Shown in pieces: positions 15,145 through 23,386 of a stretch of 64,000 nucleotides of DNA. The notes beneath the pieces are model-generated. The model saw nothing but the letters and a program-made list of their open reading frames with translations. It had not been told where the DNA came from and made no database searches. The stretch comes from Anaerovibrio slackiae (GTDB taxonomy: Bacteria > Bacillota > Negativicutes > Selenomonadales > Selenomonadaceae): contig NZ_VUNR01000001.1 in assembly GCF_009695585.1 (NCBI RefSeq), forward strand, positions 1 to 64,000. The letters are read 5' to 3'. The stretch's first letter is position 1; every line of letters begins with the position of its first letter. Position numbers and translations under genes: made by a program.

Positions 15145-15635
15145 GGACTTTCTTGTACTGGCTGGCGCTGGTGGTGACAGCCTATGTGGTGCAGACGTCG
15201 TTCCTGCCGCTGATTTTTTATCGCGGCATCGGGCCTGATCTGTTGCTTTTGATTACGATTTCCTTTGCCTTTCTGAAGGGAAGGCGGCTGGGCTGCTTTA
15301 TGGGCTTTTTGCTGGGGCTTTTCAAAGACCTTGCCTCCGGCGGCTTTTTGGGCATGAATACCTTTGCCAACATGATGATGGGGTACTGCTGCGGCATTTT
15401 TTCCAACAGGGTGCTCCGGGACAGCTTTATCCTGCCTATAGCGGCGGCATGGATGAGCACCATTTCGGTGTTCTGCCTGTTTGAGATTATTTTTCTCTTG
15501 CTGGGGTATGGCTTCTTTCCGTTGGCGCATATCAAGTACAAGCTGCTGCCCATGCTGTGCTACAACATAGTTTTTGCCTGGCCGGTGCATGTAATGGTGC
15601 ACAAGGTTGACAAGCGTGTATCTGAAAAAAAATAA
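15141..15635 (+). CDS. mreD: Rod shape-determining protein MreD
   Basis: Small polytopic membrane protein (164 residues, about five or six helices) that completes MreBCD. It has low sequence conservation, but its hydrophobic pattern, the segment LVVTAYVVQTSFLP, and its position directly after mreC with a 4-bp overlap make the call secure. The FLKGRRLGCFMGFLLGLFKD motif is typical. A terminator follows. Confidence 0.93.
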   Translation: MRTFLYWLALVVTAYVVQTSFLPLIFYRGIGPDLLLLITISFAFLKGRRLGCFMGFLLGLFKDLASGGFLGMNTFANMMMGYCCGIFSNRVLRDSFILPIAAAWMSTISVFCLFEIIFLLLGYGFFPLAHIKYKLLPMLCYNIVFAWPVHVMVHKVDKRVSEKK

Positions 15636-15638
15636 ATT

Positions 15639-15667
15639 TGTGGCAGCAGGGACTGCCACATTTTGTT
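15639..15667 (+). terminator. Terminator between mreD and mrdA
   Basis: TGTGGCAG (15639-15646) pairs with CTGCCACA (15653-15660), followed by TTTTGTTGTTT. The T-run is interrupted, so partial read-through into mrdA is likely. Confidence 0.65.
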
Positions 15668-15716
15668 GTTTATTTTGCCAGTGCTTTGCTGGCATATAGA
15701 TGATTGGGAGATTTAA

Positions 15717-17573
15717 ATGTCGGATAAGGATATTTTTAGTGGACGGCTGAAGGTGCTGAGCATCATCATTGTTCTTGTCATCAGTACATTGATTGCCCGG
15801 ATGGGGTATCTGCAGGTGTACGATGGCGAATATTATGCAAATCTGGCAGACGGCAATCGCATCCGTCTGGTTCCTTCGGTTGCCCCGAGAGGGACAATGT
15901 ACGACAGGAACGGCAATATCCTGGTAACGAATCATCCCGGGTTTACCGTTTCCCTGCTGCCCCTGACGGAGCCCATTTCCGAGGAGGTCATCAGCAGGCT
16001 GTCGGCGCTATTGAATGTGCCGGTGGAGGAAATCCACAGCAAGATTGCTGCCCATGTAGGTTTTGACCCCATCCGCATCAAGACCGATGTGGGGCCGGAG
16101 CTGACTACGATTATCGCGGAGCAGAAGGATTTGTATCCGGGGGTTGTAGTGGAGGTCCTGCCTATCCGCGATTATATTTACAAGACCCAGGGCGCCCATG
16201 CCTATGGCTATGTAAGTGAAATCAGCGATGCGGAGCTGGAAAAAAAGAAGGATGAGGGCTACAAGAGCGGTGACATCATCGGCAAGTTCGGGCTGGAAAA
16301 GGTCTATGACCAGTACCTGCGGGGCACTAACGGCGGCGAGCAGGTGGAGGTGGATGTTACCGGCAAGCCTGTGCAGGTGCTGGGCAAGAAAAATCCTATT
16401 CCCGGCAATGACCTGCACCTGACTATCGATCAGGAAATTCAGGCGGCAGCGGAAAAGGCCATCGATGAGCAGCTGGTGCAGATTGGCGCCCATGCGGCGG
16501 CAGCTGTGGCTCTGAACCCTCATACCGGCGAGGTGCTGGCCATAGTCAGCCGTCCTGCCTTTGACCCCAATCTTTTCGTCAATGGCATTTCCTCCAAGGA
16601 CTGGGCGGTAATCAACAACAATCCTTATTATCCTATGGACAATAAGGCCATTACCGGTGAGTATCCTCCTGGCTCCACCTTCAAGATTATCACCGGCACG
16701 GCAGCCCTGTCCGAGGCAAAGGTAACTCCTGAGGAGAAGATTTTTGACTCCGGCCATCACTGGATTATCCCCAAGGGCAATGCCGGTGGCGAGGCACTGG
16801 GCTGGCTGAATTTTGAGGAAGCCATGGCACATTCGGATAATGTGTATTTTTATGAGATGGGCAATCGTCTGGGCATTGACCAGATTGAGCGGTATGCCCG
16901 CATGTTCGGCATGGGGAAGACAACAGGTATTGACCTTCCTTATGAGGCAGAGGGACTGGTGGCATGCAAGGAGTACAAGAGGCGTGTTTTTGAGGAGGAC
17001 TGGTATCTGGCAGAGACCTTTGATGCTGCCATTGGCCAGGGCTTCAATCTGGTGACACCGTTGCAGGCGGCTTCCATCATGGGAGAGATTGCCGCTGATG
17101 GCAAGAGGTACAAGCCTTATCTGGTGGATAAAATCGTTGATGTGAATGGCAATGTGGTCAAGCAGTTCAAGCCGGAGCTTTTGAGCCAGCTGGATGTGGA
17201 GGAAAGGTTTATCCGCCTGGTGCAGGCTGGATTGCATCAGGTTACCAAATATGGTACTGCGGCTTTTATCTTCGGCAAAAATTATCCTGTGGAGATTGCC
17301 GGCAAGACAGGTACAGCGGAGAATCCCCACGGCAGGGATCACGGCTGGTTTGTGGCCTATGGGCCTTTTGACAATCCTACCATCGTGGTAGCGGTGATTG
17401 TTGAGCAGGGCGGCTACGGCTCCCAGTCTGCGGTGCCTATCGGCAAGAAAATCCTGGATGCGGCCTTCCATATCCCGGACCCGGCCCAGGTGGCAGCCAA
17501 GGCAAAGGCCAAGGCTGAGGCGGAAGCCAGGGCAAGGGCGGCTGCAACGGCACAGGTTCAGAAAAAGCAGTAA
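15717..17573 (+). CDS. mrdA: Penicillin-binding protein 2 (elongasome transpeptidase)
   Basis: Class B PBP that cross-links peptidoglycan with RodA during elongation. The 618 residues have a membrane anchor (about 12-33), a dimerisation/pedestal domain (about 55-230) and a transpeptidase domain with SxxK STFK (S320), SDN (373-375) and KTG (530-532). The tail from about 592 is alanine/lysine/arginine-rich low complexity (AAKAKAKAEAEARARAAATA) and probably disordered. ATG 15717 follows GGGAG. The neighbours mreBCD upstream and rodA downstream fit PBP2 rather than PBP3. Confidence 0.95.
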   Translation: MSDKDIFSGRLKVLSIIIVLVISTLIARMGYLQVYDGEYYANLADGNRIRLVPSVAPRGTMYDRNGNILVTNHPGFTVSLLPLTEPISEEVISRLSALLNVPVEEIHSKIAAHVGFDPIRIKTDVGPELTTIIAEQKDLYPGVVVEVLPIRDYIYKTQGAHAYGYVSEISDAELEKKKDEGYKSGDIIGKFGLEKVYDQYLRGTNGGEQVEVDVTGKPVQVLGKKNPIPGNDLHLTIDQEIQAAAEKAIDEQLVQIGAHAAAAVALNPHTGEVLAIVSRPAFDPNLFVNGISSKDWAVINNNPYYPMDNKAITGEYPPGSTFKIITGTAALSEAKVTPEEKIFDSGHHWIIPKGNAGGEALGWLNFEEAMAHSDNVYFYEMGNRLGIDQIERYARMFGMGKTTGIDLPYEAEGLVACKEYKRRVFEEDWYLAETFDAAIGQGFNLVTPLQAASIMGEIAADGKRYKPYLVDKIVDVNGNVVKQFKPELLSQLDVEERFIRLVQAGLHQVTKYGTAAFIFGKNYPVEIAGKTGTAENPHGRDHGWFVAYGPFDNPTIVVAVIVEQGGYGSQSAVPIGKKILDAAFHIPDPAQVAAKAKAKAEAEARARAAATAQVQKKQ

Positions 17574-17590
17574 TTGCGAGAGGTGTTTGT

Positions 17591-18277
17591 ATGGCAAGGG
17601 AACTAATCAAAATCAAGGGCGGTGCAGGCGGCTTTCAGCTGATGATAGACAGCTCGGCAGAGCTTGCTGATGTGCAGGAGGAGCTGGAAAAAAAGCTTTC
17701 CGAGCATCCTGAGTTTTTCCCCAAGGGTACAGAGTTTCAGCTGGTGGTGGCAGATCTCAGCAAATCCGTGCGCAGCGGCCTGAAGGAATTCCTTACGGAC
17801 AAGGGGCTGGCGGTGACTGCAGGTGACAGGAAGCCTCTCAGGCGGCAGGAGCAGCAGGGAAGCTCCGGGGGGCGCGGCATGCAGCCGCCTGTGCAGGCAG
17901 CTCAGCAGTCCTTTCAGTCAGAGGGCGGCAGCCGCCTGACTGAGGAGCAGCAGGTGATGACCGTCATCAACCGTACAGTCAGGAATGGTGAGGAGATTAC
18001 CTCCCAGGGCTCCGTGATGATCTGCGGCAATGTAAATCCCGGTGCCAAGATTGTGGCAGCCGGCAGCATTGATGTCCGCGGTAACTGCCGGGGGATTGTC
18101 CATGCCGGAGCTATGGGGGACTATCAGGCATTTGTGGTGGCAGACAGGCTGATGCCTATGCAGATACGCATTGCCAACCTGATAGCCCGCTCCCCGGACA
18201 ACCCGGAAAAGAGCGATTATGCCGAGAAGGCTTATATAAAGGACGGGCAGATTATCATTGAGCCGATAGAGAGGTAA
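17591..18277 (+). CDS. minC: Septum site-determining protein MinC
   Basis: Inhibits FtsZ polymerisation away from midcell. The 228 residues have an N-terminal FtsZ-facing domain (about 1-85), a glutamine/glycine-rich linker (about 88-118) and a C-terminal right-handed beta-helix (about 122-228) with VRNGEEITSQGSVMICGNVN and the MinD-contacting RGNCRGIVHAG. It starts 18 bp after mrdA with GAGAGGTG. The full minCDE set is typical of Negativicutes. Confidence 0.94.
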   Translation: MARELIKIKGGAGGFQLMIDSSAELADVQEELEKKLSEHPEFFPKGTEFQLVVADLSKSVRSGLKEFLTDKGLAVTAGDRKPLRRQEQQGSSGGRGMQPPVQAAQQSFQSEGGSRLTEEQQVMTVINRTVRNGEEITSQGSVMICGNVNPGAKIVAAGSIDVRGNCRGIVHAGAMGDYQAFVVADRLMPMQIRIANLIARSPDNPEKSDYAEKAYIKDGQIIIEPIER

Positions 18278-18375
18278 CTGCCGGAAAGAGAATTACTGTA
18301 TAATTACTGTATAGTTGCTATATAATTGCTGTAGAGATAATTTGGAAGGTAACAGAAAGGTAGGATGTTGTTCTG

Positions 18376-19164
18376 ATGAGTGAGGTTATTGTAGTTACAT
18401 CCGGCAAGGGCGGCGTAGGCAAGACTACCACTACCGCCAATCTTGGCGTGGGGCTGGCACAGCGGGGCAAGAGCGTGGTATTGATTGACACTGATACAGG
18501 CCTGCGCAATCTCGATTTGCTGCTGGGGCTGGAAAACCGCATTATGTATGATTTGGTAGATGTTACGGAGGGGCGTGTGCCGTACAAGAAGGCATTGGTG
18601 CGCCACAAGAAGTATGAAAGCCTGTTTTTGCTGCCTACTTCCCAGATAAAGGATAAGTCAGCTGTCAATCCTGCCCAGCTGATGGTGCTGTGCGATGAGC
18701 TGCGCAAGGAGTATGACTATGTGATTATTGACTGCCCGGCAGGCATCGAGCAGGGCTTCAAGACGGCTATTGCCGCTGCTGACCGCGCTATTGTTGTCAC
18801 CATGCCGGAGGTTTCCGCTGTGCGTGATGCGGACAAGATTATCGGTGAGCTGGGACGTGCTGAGAAGGACAATATCAGCCTGATTGTCAACAGGATACGT
18901 CCGCAGATGGTGGAAAGCGGCGATATGATGGATATGAGCGATATCGATGACATTCTTTCCATCAAATGTATCGGCCAGATACCTGATGATGAGATGGTGG
19001 TTACCTCTGCCAACCGGGGCGAGCCGCTGGTAGGCAATCCAAAGTCCCAGGCAGGCATTGCTTATGACAATATTGTCCGCCGCCTGCTGGGGGAGGATGT
19101 GCCTTTTATGACCTTCGCCAAGGATGGTTTCTTCTCACGCCTGAAGAAAGCCCTGGGAATATAA
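18376..19164 (+). CDS. minD: Septum site-determining ATPase MinD
   Basis: Membrane-cycling ATPase that recruits MinC and is released by MinE. The 262 residues include the deviant Walker A GKGGVGKTT (10-18), DTDTGLRNLD, the Walker-B-like IIDCPAGIE, and the C-terminal amphipathic membrane-targeting helix FFSRLKKALGI. About 100 bp of short AT-rich sequence (18278-18375) separates it from minC and holds repeated TATAA-like hexamers but no clear promoter. Confidence 0.96.
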   Translation: MSEVIVVTSGKGGVGKTTTTANLGVGLAQRGKSVVLIDTDTGLRNLDLLLGLENRIMYDLVDVTEGRVPYKKALVRHKKYESLFLLPTSQIKDKSAVNPAQLMVLCDELRKEYDYVIIDCPAGIEQGFKTAIAAADRAIVVTMPEVSAVRDADKIIGELGRAEKDNISLIVNRIRPQMVESGDMMDMSDIDDILSIKCIGQIPDDEMVVTSANRGEPLVGNPKSQAGIAYDNIVRRLLGEDVPFMTFAKDGFFSRLKKALGI

Positions 19165-19177
19165 GGAGGTCTGGATA

Positions 19178-19435
19178 ATGCTGAGTTCACTGTTAAGCAT
19201 TTTTAAGAAAGAAAAATCCGGCAAGGTTGCCAAAAAGCGCCTGCAGATGGTGCTTATCCAGGACCGTGCCAGTGTATCACCTGAGGTTATGGAGAAGCTC
19301 AGGGACGATATTATCAAGGTGATTTCCAAATACATGGTCATCAATCAGAGCGATATGGAGATTTCCCTGGAAAATGTGGAGGATTCCGTGGCACTGGTGG
19401 CAAATATTCCTGTCCAGAATATGCGCCATCAATGA
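19178..19435 (+). CDS. minE: Cell division topological specificity factor MinE
   Basis: Stimulates MinD ATPase and drives pole-to-pole movement. The 85 residues include the N-terminal membrane-binding/anti-MinCD region (MLSSLLSIFKKEKSGKVAKK, RLQMVLIQDRA) and a beta-rich dimerisation domain. It starts 13 bp after minD with AAGGAGG. A terminator follows at 19450. Confidence 0.93.
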   Translation: MLSSLLSIFKKEKSGKVAKKRLQMVLIQDRASVSPEVMEKLRDDIIKVISKYMVINQSDMEISLENVEDSVALVANIPVQNMRHQ

Positions 19436-19449
19436 TATGCTGTTCAAGG

Positions 19450-19481
19450 ACGCTGATGCAGAGCTTGCATTGGCGTTTTTT
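19450..19481 (+). terminator. Terminator after minE
   Basis: ACGCTGATGCA (19450-19460) pairs with TGCATTGGCGT (19466-19476) using two G-U pairs, loop of 5, then six T. Confidence 0.8.
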
Positions 19482-19563
19482 GTTGTTATTTTTGCTGGTT
19501 CGTGCTATCATTATAGGGTTGAGAAGGAATTATTTTGCATGGCTTTGACGGGAGGGATTGGCC

Positions 19564-20673
19564 TTGTTTTTAGATAAAAAGCTGCTGAGAAAAATGGATA
19601 TGAAGCTGCTGCTTTCGGTAACGGCAATAATCATTATCAGCCTGATTGTTATCGGCAGTGCTACTCATGTAAATACACCCAGTGAGGAGAGATACTGGTT
19701 CGTGCAGAGGCAGGGCATGTTTGCCCTGATTAATGCAGGGGTAGCCATCTTCCTGATGAATTTTGACTACAAGATGCTGCAGCGGTATGGGCAGAAGATG
19801 TATATTTTCAACCTGGTCATGCTGCTGGCGGTTATGTTTGTGGGACAGTCAGCCCTGGGGGCACAGCGCTGGATACAGCTGGGACCTATTACCTTGCAGC
19901 CTTCGGAGTTTTCCAAGATCATCATGATTGTTTCCCTGGCGGCTCTCTTGCAGGAGAAGGTGGGCAAGCTGAACACCCTGTCCGACCTGCTGCCGGTGGC
20001 GGCCTATGTGGGCGTCCCCTTCCTGCTGGTTATGAAGCAGCCGGATTTGGGCACCTCGCTGGTGTTCATGGCGATTTTCTTCGGCATGATTTTTGCCTGC
20101 GGCATTAACCTGAAGCTTTTGGCAGGTATTTTCGGCACGGGCATAGCCTGCCTGCCCCTTTTGTGGCATGTGCTGAAGGATTATCAGAAGATGCGCATCA
20201 TGGTTTTCCTTGATCCAAATGTTGATCCCCTGGGGTCAGGCTATCACATCATCCAGTCGAAGATAGCCATCGGTTCCGGCATGCTCTTTGGCAAGGGGCT
20301 TTTTGAGGGAACTCAGAGCCAGCTGAACTTTTTGCCGGAGAACCATACGGACTTTATCTTTGCCGTGGTAGGCGAGGAGTGGGGCTTTATTGGCACGGTG
20401 GTCTTGCTGCTTTTGTACCTGGTGGTGCTGTGGCGCGGGATACAGATTGCCCGTCAGGCACAGGACAGCTTCGGCACCCTGCTGGCGGTGGGAATTACCT
20501 CCATGCTGGCCTTCCATGTGCTGGTAAATGTGGGCATGACAGCCGGTATTATGCCGGTAACGGGCATTCCGCTGCCATTTATGAGCTACGGTGTCAGTGC
20601 ATTGACTACTAATATATGGGCGATTACGATATTGATGAATATATATCTGCGCAATCAGAAGCTGCAATTTTAG
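19564..20673 (+). CDS. rodA: Peptidoglycan glycosyltransferase RodA (SEDS)
   Basis: Polymerises glycan strands together with PBP2. The 369-residue, ten-helix SEDS protein contains the catalytic-loop region GAQRWIQLGPITLQPSEFSK, KQPDLGTSLVF, and the C-terminal GMTAGIMPVTGIPLPFMSYG. The TTG at 19564 is preferred: GGGAGGGA (19550-19557) is 6 nt upstream, while the TTG at 19558 lies inside that site. It is separated from minE by a terminator, so it may have its own promoter. Confidence 0.94.
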   Translation: MFLDKKLLRKMDMKLLLSVTAIIIISLIVIGSATHVNTPSEERYWFVQRQGMFALINAGVAIFLMNFDYKMLQRYGQKMYIFNLVMLLAVMFVGQSALGAQRWIQLGPITLQPSEFSKIIMIVSLAALLQEKVGKLNTLSDLLPVAAYVGVPFLLVMKQPDLGTSLVFMAIFFGMIFACGINLKLLAGIFGTGIACLPLLWHVLKDYQKMRIMVFLDPNVDPLGSGYHIIQSKIAIGSGMLFGKGLFEGTQSQLNFLPENHTDFIFAVVGEEWGFIGTVVLLLLYLVVLWRGIQIARQAQDSFGTLLAVGITSMLAFHVLVNVGMTAGIMPVTGIPLPFMSYGVSALTTNIWAITILMNIYLRNQKLQF

Positions 20674-20743
20674 TATGGAAATTTAAAATGGAAATCTAGA
20701 ATAGAAACAGTGGTTGATTTAACTAGAGAAAGAGGTATGAGCT

Positions 20744-22603
20744 TTGATTATAAACTTGGAACCGGAGATTTTGCAGGCGGTGGAGAAGCCGGCACGCTAT
20801 ACGGGGCATGAGCTGAATGCGGTGCACAAGGATTGGGACAGCGTGCCCTGCCATTTTGCCCTGGCATTGTCGGATATCTATGAGGTGGGCATGTCCAACC
20901 TGGGGTTGAAAATCCTCTATGAGGTGCTAAACAGCAGGCAGGATACCGCCTGCGAGCGTGTGTATGCACCGTGGGTGGATATGGAAGCAATTATGCGTGA
21001 GAGGCAGATTCCGCTGTTTTGCCTGGAGAGCTTTCATGCCGTGAAGGATTTTGATTTTCTGGGCTTTTCCCTGCAATATGAGATGATTTATTCCAATATT
21101 CTGAACATGCTGGATTTGGCAGGGATTGCCGTATGGAGCCGTGACAGGGGCGAGGATGAGCCTTTTATCGTAGGCGGCGGTCCTTGCGTGTACAACACGG
21201 AGCCCATTGCTGATTTCTTTGACTTCTTTATCCTGGGTGAAGGAGAGGAAGTCATCGGCGAGGTGGCATGCCTGTTTAGCCAGTGGCAGCAGGAGGGACG
21301 TCCCGGGGGACGAAAGGGCTTTTTGAAGCGTGTAGCAGGGCTGGATGGCATCTATGTGCCGTCCTTCTACCATGTGGAGTACAATGAGCAGGGCTTGTTT
21401 GCTTCCATCGAGCCTATGGAGCCTGAGGCAAGGCCTGTGATTTACAAGCGGCTGGTTAAGGACATGGATGCAGTGCCTTTTGTGGAAAAGCCGGTACTGC
21501 CATATATTGATATTGTCCATGACCGTATTATGCTGGAGCTTTTCCGGGGCTGCACCAGGGGGTGCCGCTTCTGTCAGGCAGGTACTTCCTACCGTCCTAT
21601 CCGTGAGCGCAGCCGCAAGAGGCTCCGGGAGCTGGCACGGAAGCTGGTGGATTCTACCGGCTACAACGAGATGTCCCTGACCTCTCTGAGTTCGGCAGAT
21701 TATTCCTGCCTTGGGGAGCTGGTAGATGACCTGTTTGCGGATTTCAAGGATGAAAAGGTGAGCTTTTCCCTGCCATCCTTGCGCATAGACAGCTTTTCCA
21801 TTGATTTGGCACATAAGATGCAGCAGGTCAGGAAAAGCGGCCTGACCTTTGCACCGGAGGCAGGTACCCAGAGGCTTCGGGATGTTATCAACAAGGGCGT
21901 TACAGAGGAAAATCTCATGGGAGCGGTGGAAGCTGCCTTCAAGCAGGGCTGGAAGCAGGTGAAGCTGTACTTCATGATGGGTCTGCCGACGGAGACTGAC
22001 GAGGATATTGTGGGCATTGCCAGACTGGCAGAGAAGGTAGCGCAGAAATACAAGGAAGTAACCGGCAAGTGGGGCGTGACGGTGACCATCAGCGTGTCCT
22101 GTTTCGTGCCGAAGCCTCATACGCCGTTCCAGTGGTATGGACAGGTATCCCGTGAGGAGTTTGAGCGGCGCCAGAGGCTGCTGCGGGCCAGCATCAAGGA
22201 GCGTGCTGTTAAGTTCAACTATCACGAGGCCAGCGTCAGCGTGCTGGAAGGGGCTATCGCCCGTGGTGACCGCCGCATCAGCCAGGTGATTTATCAGGCC
22301 TGGCAGGACGGGGCGAAGTTCGACGGCTGGACCGACCACTTCAAGAACGATGTGTGGCTGGCAGCTTTTGAGAAGTGCGGCATTGATTTGGAGCTGTATA
22401 ACCAGCGTACCCGTGAGCGAAGCGAGAAGCTGCCTTGGGAGCATACTACGCCGGGGGTAACCAAGGAATTTTTGCTCCGTGAGTACAAGAAGGCTCTGTC
22501 AGAGGAGCTGACAGAGGACTGCCGCCGGGGAAAATGCTCCGCCTGCGGTGTATGCCCTTCATTGGAGGCGAAGATTGTGGATTGGAGGCGTGAGCATGTA
22601 TAA
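20744..22603 (+). CDS. TIGR03960-family B12-binding-like radical SAM protein
   Basis: Function not established. The 619 residues have an N-terminal cobalamin-binding-like Rossmann region (about 1-200, with DIYEVGMSNLGL and FIVGGGPCVYN) and a radical SAM core with C270-X3-C274-X2-C277 (FRGCTRGCRFCQAG). A C-terminal extension contains CRRGKCSACGVC, a possible extra metal site. TTG 20744 follows AAAGAGG by 8 nt. It overlaps the DUF2344 gene by 8 bp; these two are nearly always adjacent or fused in Firmicutes and precede RNase G, suggesting an RNA- or ribosome-related role. Confidence 0.88.
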   Translation: MIINLEPEILQAVEKPARYTGHELNAVHKDWDSVPCHFALALSDIYEVGMSNLGLKILYEVLNSRQDTACERVYAPWVDMEAIMRERQIPLFCLESFHAVKDFDFLGFSLQYEMIYSNILNMLDLAGIAVWSRDRGEDEPFIVGGGPCVYNTEPIADFFDFFILGEGEEVIGEVACLFSQWQQEGRPGGRKGFLKRVAGLDGIYVPSFYHVEYNEQGLFASIEPMEPEARPVIYKRLVKDMDAVPFVEKPVLPYIDIVHDRIMLELFRGCTRGCRFCQAGTSYRPIRERSRKRLRELARKLVDSTGYNEMSLTSLSSADYSCLGELVDDLFADFKDEKVSFSLPSLRIDSFSIDLAHKMQQVRKSGLTFAPEAGTQRLRDVINKGVTEENLMGAVEAAFKQGWKQVKLYFMMGLPTETDEDIVGIARLAEKVAQKYKEVTGKWGVTVTISVSCFVPKPHTPFQWYGQVSREEFERRQRLLRASIKERAVKFNYHEASVSVLEGAIARGDRRISQVIYQAWQDGAKFDGWTDHFKNDVWLAAFEKCGIDLELYNQRTRERSEKLPWEHTTPGVTKEFLLREYKKALSEELTEDCRRGKCSACGVCPSLEAKIVDWRREHV

Positions 22604-23306
22604 GTATCGGGCAGAAATTACCAAGGGAGAGGAAATCCGCTATATTTCCCATCTGGATTATGCCGGGGTGATGGAGCGTGCCATCCGCCGTGCCAAGCTG
22701 CCGGCGGCCTACTCCGAGGGATTCAATCCCCATATCAAGATGGCCTTTGCCTCGGCCTTGTCCCTGGGGGTGGTCAGCGAGGCGGAGTATATGGATTTTG
22801 AGCTGACCAGGCCCCTCTGCCAGCCGGAGGTTTTTGAAAAGCTCAGCCAGGCACTGCCGGAGGGGGTAAAGCTTTTACGATTGAAGCCTGTCCGGGAGCC
22901 GAAGCCCTGCAAGGGGAAGAAGCACAAGGCACTGATGGCAGAGGTGGAGGAAGCTGAATACGAGCTTTTGCTGCCTATGGCGGAGGGTGCTGGCTGGGAT
23001 GGCGCAGTCAATGCGGTAAAGGCGTACAATGAGGCCAAGGAAGCATTTGTGCACCGGGTTACCCCGAAGACGGACAAGCAGATTGAAACCAAGCAGTACA
23101 TGCTGCAGCCTGTGAAGCTGTCCATGGCAGGGGATTTGCTGAAGCTGAATATGGATATTGCCATTACCCAGACCGGCAGCGTGAAGCCGGGGGAGGTGCT
23201 GGAGCTTTTAGTGAAGGAGTACGGCCTGCCGGGGATTTTGAGCAGGGTGCTCATCAGGCGTACTGCCATGAAGGGGCAGGGAAAGCCATTGATTGAGCTG
23301 GTATAA
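22596..23306 (+). CDS. DUF2344 (TIGR03936) protein, partner of the radical SAM protein
   Basis: The 236-residue soluble protein of unknown function has the family signature YRAEITKGEEIRYISHLDY and YSEGFNPHIKMAFASALSLG. In other genomes it is fused to the TIGR03960 C-terminus, so physical interaction is likely. ATG 22596 lies inside the end of the upstream gene with GGAGGCG before it. Confidence 0.88.
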   Translation: MYKYRAEITKGEEIRYISHLDYAGVMERAIRRAKLPAAYSEGFNPHIKMAFASALSLGVVSEAEYMDFELTRPLCQPEVFEKLSQALPEGVKLLRLKPVREPKPCKGKKHKALMAEVEEAEYELLLPMAEGAGWDGAVNAVKAYNEAKEAFVHRVTPKTDKQIETKQYMLQPVKLSMAGDLLKLNMDIAITQTGSVKPGEVLELLVKEYGLPGILSRVLIRRTAMKGQGKPLIELV

Positions 23307-23386
23307 ATTGCAGGCTGCCGGGGCAGCAAAATGGTGCAGCAGCCATGACCAGCGGCTGAACAAATAAGTGATTTTGGGGGACTTTT

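Noticed and set aside
16008-17597. Long open frame of 529 codons on the minus strand
   Set aside because: It is fully antisense to mrdA, shows a low-complexity Leu/His/Ile-rich translation without motifs, and has no ribosome-binding site. It results from codon bias of the real gene.
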